Of a DNA stretch of 26,632 nucleotides, positions 23,138 to 26,632 are shown one piece after another (position 1 is the stretch's first letter; every line of letters begins with the position of its first letter). The DNA is from Hydrogenothermaceae bacterium (GTDB taxonomy: Bacteria; Aquificota; Aquificia; Aquificales; Hydrogenothermaceae): the NCBI GenBank assembly GCA_026984355.1, contig JALSSG010000274.1, positions 1-26,632 of the forward strand. Reading direction: 5' to 3'. The notes below the pieces were generated by a model, which ran no database searches, had not been told where the DNA came from, and saw only the letters and a program-made list of their open reading frames with translations. The position numbers and the translations under genes are program-made.

Positions 23138-24371
23138 ATGCCTTAAATACTAAACATGCATTTGTTCCACCAAAACCAAATGAATTAGATACAGCAACCT
23201 TAACAGGATACTCTATAGCCTTATTTGGAACATAGTCTAAATCACATTCTGGGTCTGGATGTTCATAATTAATAGTAGGTGGAATTATGCCTGTTTCTAT
23301 TGTTTTAACTGTAGCAATAGCCTCTACAGCTCCTGCAGCTCCAAGAAGATGTCCTATCATAGACTTTATTGAGCTAACTTTTAGCTCATAAGCATGTTTT
23401 CCAAAAACCTCTTTTATAGCTAAAGTTTCAACTTTATCATTTAAAGGTGTAGACGTTCCATGAGCATTAATATAATCTACTTCTGGTGGGTTTATTCTTG
23501 CATCATTTAAAGCCATAGATATAACTCTTTTAGCTCCATCTGCATCAGCACAGGGAGCTGTTATATGATAAGCATCTCCTGTCAGTCCATATCCTACTAT
23601 TTCTGCATAAATCTTAGCACCTCTCCTTTTTGCATGTTCTAATTCTTCAAGTACAAGAACACCTGCACCTTCTCCCATTACAAAACCATCTCTTTCTGCA
23701 TCAAATGGTCTTGACGCTTTTTGAGGCTCATCATTCCTTGTAGAGAGTGCTTTCATACTGGCAAACCCAGCCATTCCAAGAGGTGTTATAGCTGCTTCAG
23801 AACCTCCTGCTATCATAATATCTGCATCTCCACGCTGAATAATCTTAAATGCATCTCCTATTGCATGTGTTCCTGTAGCACATGCAGTAACTACACAGGT
23901 ATTTGGGCCTTTAAATCCATATTCTATAGATATATATCCAGAAGCTATGTTAGATATTCCTGAAGGAATAAAAAATGGAGATACTCTTCTTGCTCCTTTT
24001 TCTAAAATAACTGAGTGTTGAGCTTCTATATCTCTTAATCCACCTATACCTGTTCCTATTATTACACCTGCTTTATTGTGGTCTATTTTATCTATTTCCA
24101 GTCCAGAGTCTTTCATTGCTTCTTTTGCTGCAGCAAAAGCATACTGAACATATCTACTCATTCTTTTTGCATCTTTAGGGTCTATATAATCTGTAGGGTC
24201 AAAGTTCTTTATCTCTGCACCAAATTTTACAGAAAGATTATAATCATCTGGATTAAATTCTTTTATATAATCAATTCCGCTTTTTCCTTCTATTAATCCC
24301 TGCCAAAATTCTGCTACACTGTTGCCAAGGGGGGTGATGGCACCAACCCCTGTTACAACAATTCTCCTCAT
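23130..24371 (-). CDS. fabF: Beta-ketoacyl-ACP synthase II
   Basis: The 413-residue condensing enzyme extends acyl-ACP with malonyl-ACP in fatty acid synthesis. The thiolase-fold triad is complete: Cys164 in VTACATGTHAIGDA, His in NAHGTSTPLND, and His in SMIGHLLGAAGAVEA. The C-terminus has NSFGFGGTNACLVF. Length and motifs fit FabF rather than FabB. It begins 3 bases after acpP, with AGGGAGC upstream, and overlaps rnc at its 3' end. Confidence 0.97.
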   Translation of the reverse strand: MRRIVVTGVGAITPLGNSVAEFWQGLIEGKSGIDYIKEFNPDDYNLSVKFGAEIKNFDPTDYIDPKDAKRMSRYVQYAFAAAKEAMKDSGLEIDKIDHNKAGVIIGTGIGGLRDIEAQHSVILEKGARRVSPFFIPSGISNIASGYISIEYGFKGPNTCVVTACATGTHAIGDAFKIIQRGDADIMIAGGSEAAITPLGMAGFASMKALSTRNDEPQKASRPFDAERDGFVMGEGAGVLVLEELEHAKRRGAKIYAEIVGYGLTGDAYHITAPCADADGAKRVISMALNDARINPPEVDYINAHGTSTPLNDKVETLAIKEVFGKHAYELKVSSIKSMIGHLLGAAGAVEAIATVKTIETGIIPPTINYEHPDPECDLDYVPNKAIEYPVKVAVSNSFGFGGTNACLVFKAYE

Positions 24372-24374
24372 TTA

Positions 24375-24617
24375 TTATGCTCCCTGTTTTTCTTTTATGT
24401 AGTTAAGAACATCTCCAACTGTTGCTATTTTTTCTGCATCTTCATCAGGAATTTCTATTCCAAATTCTTCCTCAAATGCCATAATAAGCTCAACAACGTC
24501 AAGAGAATCTGCACCAAGGTCGTCTACAAATTTAGACTCTGGTTTAATCTGCTCAACATCAACTCCTAACTGGTCTGCTATTATCTCTTTTACCCTTTGT
24601 TCAATATTGTTTGCCAT
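24375..24617 (-). CDS. acpP: Acyl carrier protein
   Basis: The 80-residue acidic protein carries growing acyl chains on a phosphopantetheine arm attached to Ser38 in GADSLDVVELIM. The four-helix pattern and DLGADSLD motif are canonical, and the length is normal. A near-consensus CAGGAGGTG ribosome site (24628-24620) is the strongest in the operon, which suits a protein needed in high amounts. It sits between fabG (26-base gap) and fabF (3-base gap). Confidence 0.98.
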   Translation of the reverse strand: MANNIEQRVKEIIADQLGVDVEQIKPESKFVDDLGADSLDVVELIMAFEEEFGIEIPDEDAEKIATVGDVLNYIKEKQGA

Positions 24618-24643
24618 ATTCGCACCTCCTGAAAATTTAATTT

Positions 24644-25378
24644 TTAATACATACCACCATTTACATGGATAGTTTCTCCAGTTATATAAGAAGCCATATC
24701 TGAGGCTAGGAATAAAACAACATTTGCTACATCTTGAGGTTTACCAAATCTTTTTAAAGGAATTTGTTCTAAATATTTTTCTTTTATTTCTGCTGGAAGA
24801 TTTTCTGTCATATCTGTTTCTATAAATCCTGGCGCAACTGCATTGACAGTTATATTTCTTGAAGCCAGTTCTTTTGCAAGAGATTTTGTAAATCCTATCA
24901 GACCTGCTTTTGTTGTTGCATAGTTTGTTTGTCCAATATTACCGATAAATCCTATTATGGAAGATATATTGATAATTTTTCCTGTTTTTCTTTTTACCAT
25001 ATCTTTAGCTACTAACTTTGTAATTTTAAATGTACCGTTTAGATTAACATTTATAACCTGTTCCCAGTCTTCATCCTTCATTCTTATAAAGAGGGTATCT
25101 TTTGTTATTCCAGCATTATTAACAAGGATATCTATAAACTCAATGTGATTTTTTATTTCTTTCCATGCCTGTTCTATATCAGATGAGAGGTCTAAAGCAA
25201 AGCCGTAAGCATTTACACCAAACTCATTTTTTATATTATTTGCTACTATTTCAGCTGTTCCTTTATCCCTTCCTGTTATAATTACATCAGCACCCTTTTC
25301 AGCAAATGCTACAGCTATTGCTTTACCTATGCCTCTTGTTGAACCTGTTATAAGTACAGTTTTTCCTTTAAAATTCAC
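24644..25378 (-). CDS. fabG: 3-oxoacyl-ACP reductase
   Basis: The 244-residue short-chain dehydrogenase reduces 3-ketoacyl-ACP with NADPH in fatty acid elongation. It has TGSTRGIG (11-18), NNAG (87-90), Ser140, Tyr153 and Lys157 of the catalytic set (NISSIIGF, YATTK), and the C-terminal GETIHVNGGMY. The start is GTG at 25376-25378 with GAGAGG seven bases upstream. No in-frame ATG competes. It is first of the fabG-acpP-fabF-rnc operon, preceded by an extended -10 promoter. Confidence 0.96.
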   Translation of the reverse strand: MNFKGKTVLITGSTRGIGKAIAVAFAEKGADVIITGRDKGTAEIVANNIKNEFGVNAYGFALDLSSDIEQAWKEIKNHIEFIDILVNNAGITKDTLFIRMKDEDWEQVINVNLNGTFKITKLVAKDMVKRKTGKIINISSIIGFIGNIGQTNYATTKAGLIGFTKSLAKELASRNITVNAVAPGFIETDMTENLPAEIKEKYLEQIPLKRFGKPQDVANVVLFLASDMASYITGETIHVNGGMY

Positions 25379-25409
25379 TTAATAACCTCTCAGGTTAAAT
25401 ATCTAAAAC

Positions 25410-25418
25410 ATTATATCA
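25410..25418 (-). promoter_or_regulatory. Extended -10 promoter for the fabG-acpP-fabF-rnc operon
   Basis: Minus-strand TGATATAAT is a perfect extended -10 (TGn-TATAAT), 31 bases before the fabG GTG. No good -35 is visible at 17 bases (TAGAGT), which is acceptable for extended -10 promoters. It lies in the 89-base gap after the reverse gyrase gene. Confidence 0.6.
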
Positions 25419-25467
25419 AATCGTTGTAAAAAACTCTACTAATTTATATATGCGAATAAATATAAAC

Positions 25468-26632
25468 TTATTCATGAACATATTCTCGTTTTATTTTCTT
25501 AAAATAAGATATTATCTCTTTGTAGTGTTTTTGGATTACTTCTTTAAACAGGCTGTTTAAAATCTGCTCATAGTCTGCTTCATTATTTTCTACTTTATCC
25601 ATAAGCATTTCCAGCTCTCTTGTAAAGTTTTCATTTACAAATCTATAAAAATCTTCTTTAGATTTTATTATGTTTAGAACAGTTCTTCCTAACTTTGTAG
25701 GAAATAGATATCCGTTTCTCTCAATTATATAGTGTCTTTCAAGAAGTTTTTCTATGGTTATTGCATATGTTGAAGGTCTTCCTATGCCTTTTTCTTTCAT
25801 ATCCTGTATTACAGTGGCATAAGTGTAATAAGGAACTTTTGGTCTTAAGCTAAATTTTTTGCTGTCTTTTATGTTATGTTTCCCTGGTTTTATTTTGTGA
25901 GTATGTACAGGTAAGATAAGATTGTATCCATCTTTTATAATATCTGTAATTATCTCTTCCTGTACTTCTTTATCAAAAGCTTTTATTTTGTAAACTGTCT
26001 TTTGGACTACTGTTTCTCTCATTTGAGATGCTATAAACTGCCTGAATATAAGGTCATATAATTTTATATGGTCTTTAGTTATACCAGTAAGGTTCATTGT
26101 ATAAATCATCGACCTTAATTCATCTGCATCAACAGGCCTTGTAGGTCTTATACATTCGTGAGCTCCACCTGCTGAAGAAAATGTTCTTACTTTTAGATAG
26201 TCTTCTCCAAAGTTGTCTAATATATACTCTTTTGCCACAGCAACCCCTGCAGGTGATACTCTTATACTATCTGTTCTATGATATGTTATAAGTCCACTTT
26301 CAAATAAATCCTGAGCCAGTTCCATAGTTTTTTGTGGTGAAAATCTAAGCTTTGCAGCAGCTTCTCTTAACATTACATCCGTAGAAAATGGTTTAACAAA
26401 TAATTCCTCCTCCTGTTTATCTATCTCTTCTACAATTACAAATTCAAGAGCTTTGTAAAATTTCCTACCTTCTTTTTTATCCTCAAAAACAAATTCAATA
26501 GGATAGTTGTCAACAAGAATTTTTACTACTGCTAACTTTTGTTTTGCTTCATCTGTTCTGTTAATTATCCATTCAAGGACAGGTGTTTGTACTCTACCTG
26601 CAGAAAGCCAGTGTTTATGAAGCTTTCTTTGT
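25468..26632 (-). CDS. rgy: Reverse gyrase, C-terminal topoisomerase part (5' end beyond window)
   Basis: The frame is open from the right edge to TAA at 25468, giving 387 visible residues; an internal Met at 26373 is not the true start. It opens with WLSAGRVQTPVLEWII near the edge, contains the active-site Tyr in GLITYHRTDS (codon 26281-26283), HECIRPTRP, and YDLIFRQFIASQM. The variants AGRVQTPVL, ITYHRTDS and LYDLIFRxFxASQM are typical of reverse gyrase rather than bacterial TopA (AGRVQSVAL, ITYMRTDS). Reverse gyrase introduces positive supercoils using a helicase-like domain fused to a type IA topoisomerase, and is a mark of thermophiles. The helicase part should lie to the right of the window. 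There is no zinc-finger tail as in E. coli TopA. Ordinary topoisomerase I is the alternative. Confidence 0.85.
   Translation of the reverse strand, partial: QRKLHKHWLSAGRVQTPVLEWIINRTDEAKQKLAVVKILVDNYPIEFVFEDKKEGRKFYKALEFVIVEEIDKQEEELFVKPFSTDVMLREAAAKLRFSPQKTMELAQDLFESGLITYHRTDSIRVSPAGVAVAKEYILDNFGEDYLKVRTFSSAGGAHECIRPTRPVDADELRSMIYTMNLTGITKDHIKLYDLIFRQFIASQMRETVVQKTVYKIKAFDKEVQEEIITDIIKDGYNLILPVHTHKIKPGKHNIKDSKKFSLRPKVPYYTYATVIQDMKEKGIGRPSTYAITIEKLLERHYIIERNGYLFPTKLGRTVLNIIKSKEDFYRFVNENFTRELEMLMDKVENNEADYEQILNSLFKEVIQKHYKEIISYFKKIKREYVHE

Noticed and set aside
25440..25475. Possible terminator after reverse gyrase (TTTATAT/ATATAAA stem)
   Set aside because: The stem is only A-T pairs with a 10-base loop, and the T run does not follow directly. 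Not supported as an intrinsic terminator.
26371..26373. ATG as the start of a short 301-residue topoisomerase
   Set aside because: The frame continues upstream to the window edge with clear topoisomerase IA sequence (LSAGRVQTPVL), so this Met is internal.
1..26632. CRISPR arrays, tRNA/rRNA genes, insertion sequences, prophage genes
   Set aside because: No regularly spaced repeats, no clover-leaf or rRNA-like segments in the short spacers, and no transposase or phage-like product seen.

Overview
The window is dense, low-G+C (about one third G+C by eye) bacterial DNA with almost no spacer. It looks like a thermophilic, flagellated, Gram-negative member of the Aquificota, most like Hydrogenothermaceae (Sulfurihydrogenibium/Persephonella relatives). 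The grounds are a reverse gyrase C-terminus at the right edge, a MotA plus two-MotB stator operon as known from Aquifex, a type IV pilus assembly operon with a secretin, and the base composition. The genus is inference; no rRNA gene is present.

Layout, left to right. (1) 1-3254, minus strand: pilM-pilN-pilO-pilP-pilQ, tightly overlapped, with pilQ running off the left edge. (2) 3323-8836, minus: glyQ-glyS-ppsA, ended by a strong intrinsic terminator at 3323-3350. (3) 8889-9932, minus: hemE, divergent from a single-gene SCP2-domain unit at 10046-10429 (plus) that has its own promoter and terminator. (4) 10416-13683, minus: membrane PilZ protein-motA-motB1-motB2, a flagellar stator operon with an apparent c-di-GMP brake and a candidate sigma-28 promoter. 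(5) 13817-15616, plus: an exported Cys/Met-rich peptide, a DUF692/MNIO multinuclear iron oxidase and a DUF2063-type partner. This is a bufferin/HvfABC-like RiPP system and the most interesting locus here. (6) 15618-18961, minus: DUF2905 membrane protein, then hisIE-rfbC-rfbB-rfbD (last steps of histidine ring formation plus dTDP-rhamnose synthesis, without rfbA in view). (7) 19027-22394, plus: dxs and a sigma-54 activator that carries an N-terminal PilZ-like domain and a zinc ribbon. (8) 22391-25378, minus: the classic fabG-acpP-fabF-rnc group behind an extended -10 promoter. (9) 25468-26632, minus: C-terminal part of reverse gyrase.

Together: most genes are housekeeping (tRNA charging, haem, isoprenoids, fatty acids, RNA processing). 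Surface behaviour (type IV pili, flagellar stators, rhamnose) recurs, and two separate PilZ proteins, one on the stator operon and one fused to a sigma-54 activator, suggest c-di-GMP control at both the motor and the transcription level. The peptide-modifying operon is probably a periplasmic metal (copper) sequestration system with a precursor sequence unlike the textbook ones. No tRNA, rRNA, CRISPR array, IS element or gene-free stretch over 300 bases was seen.
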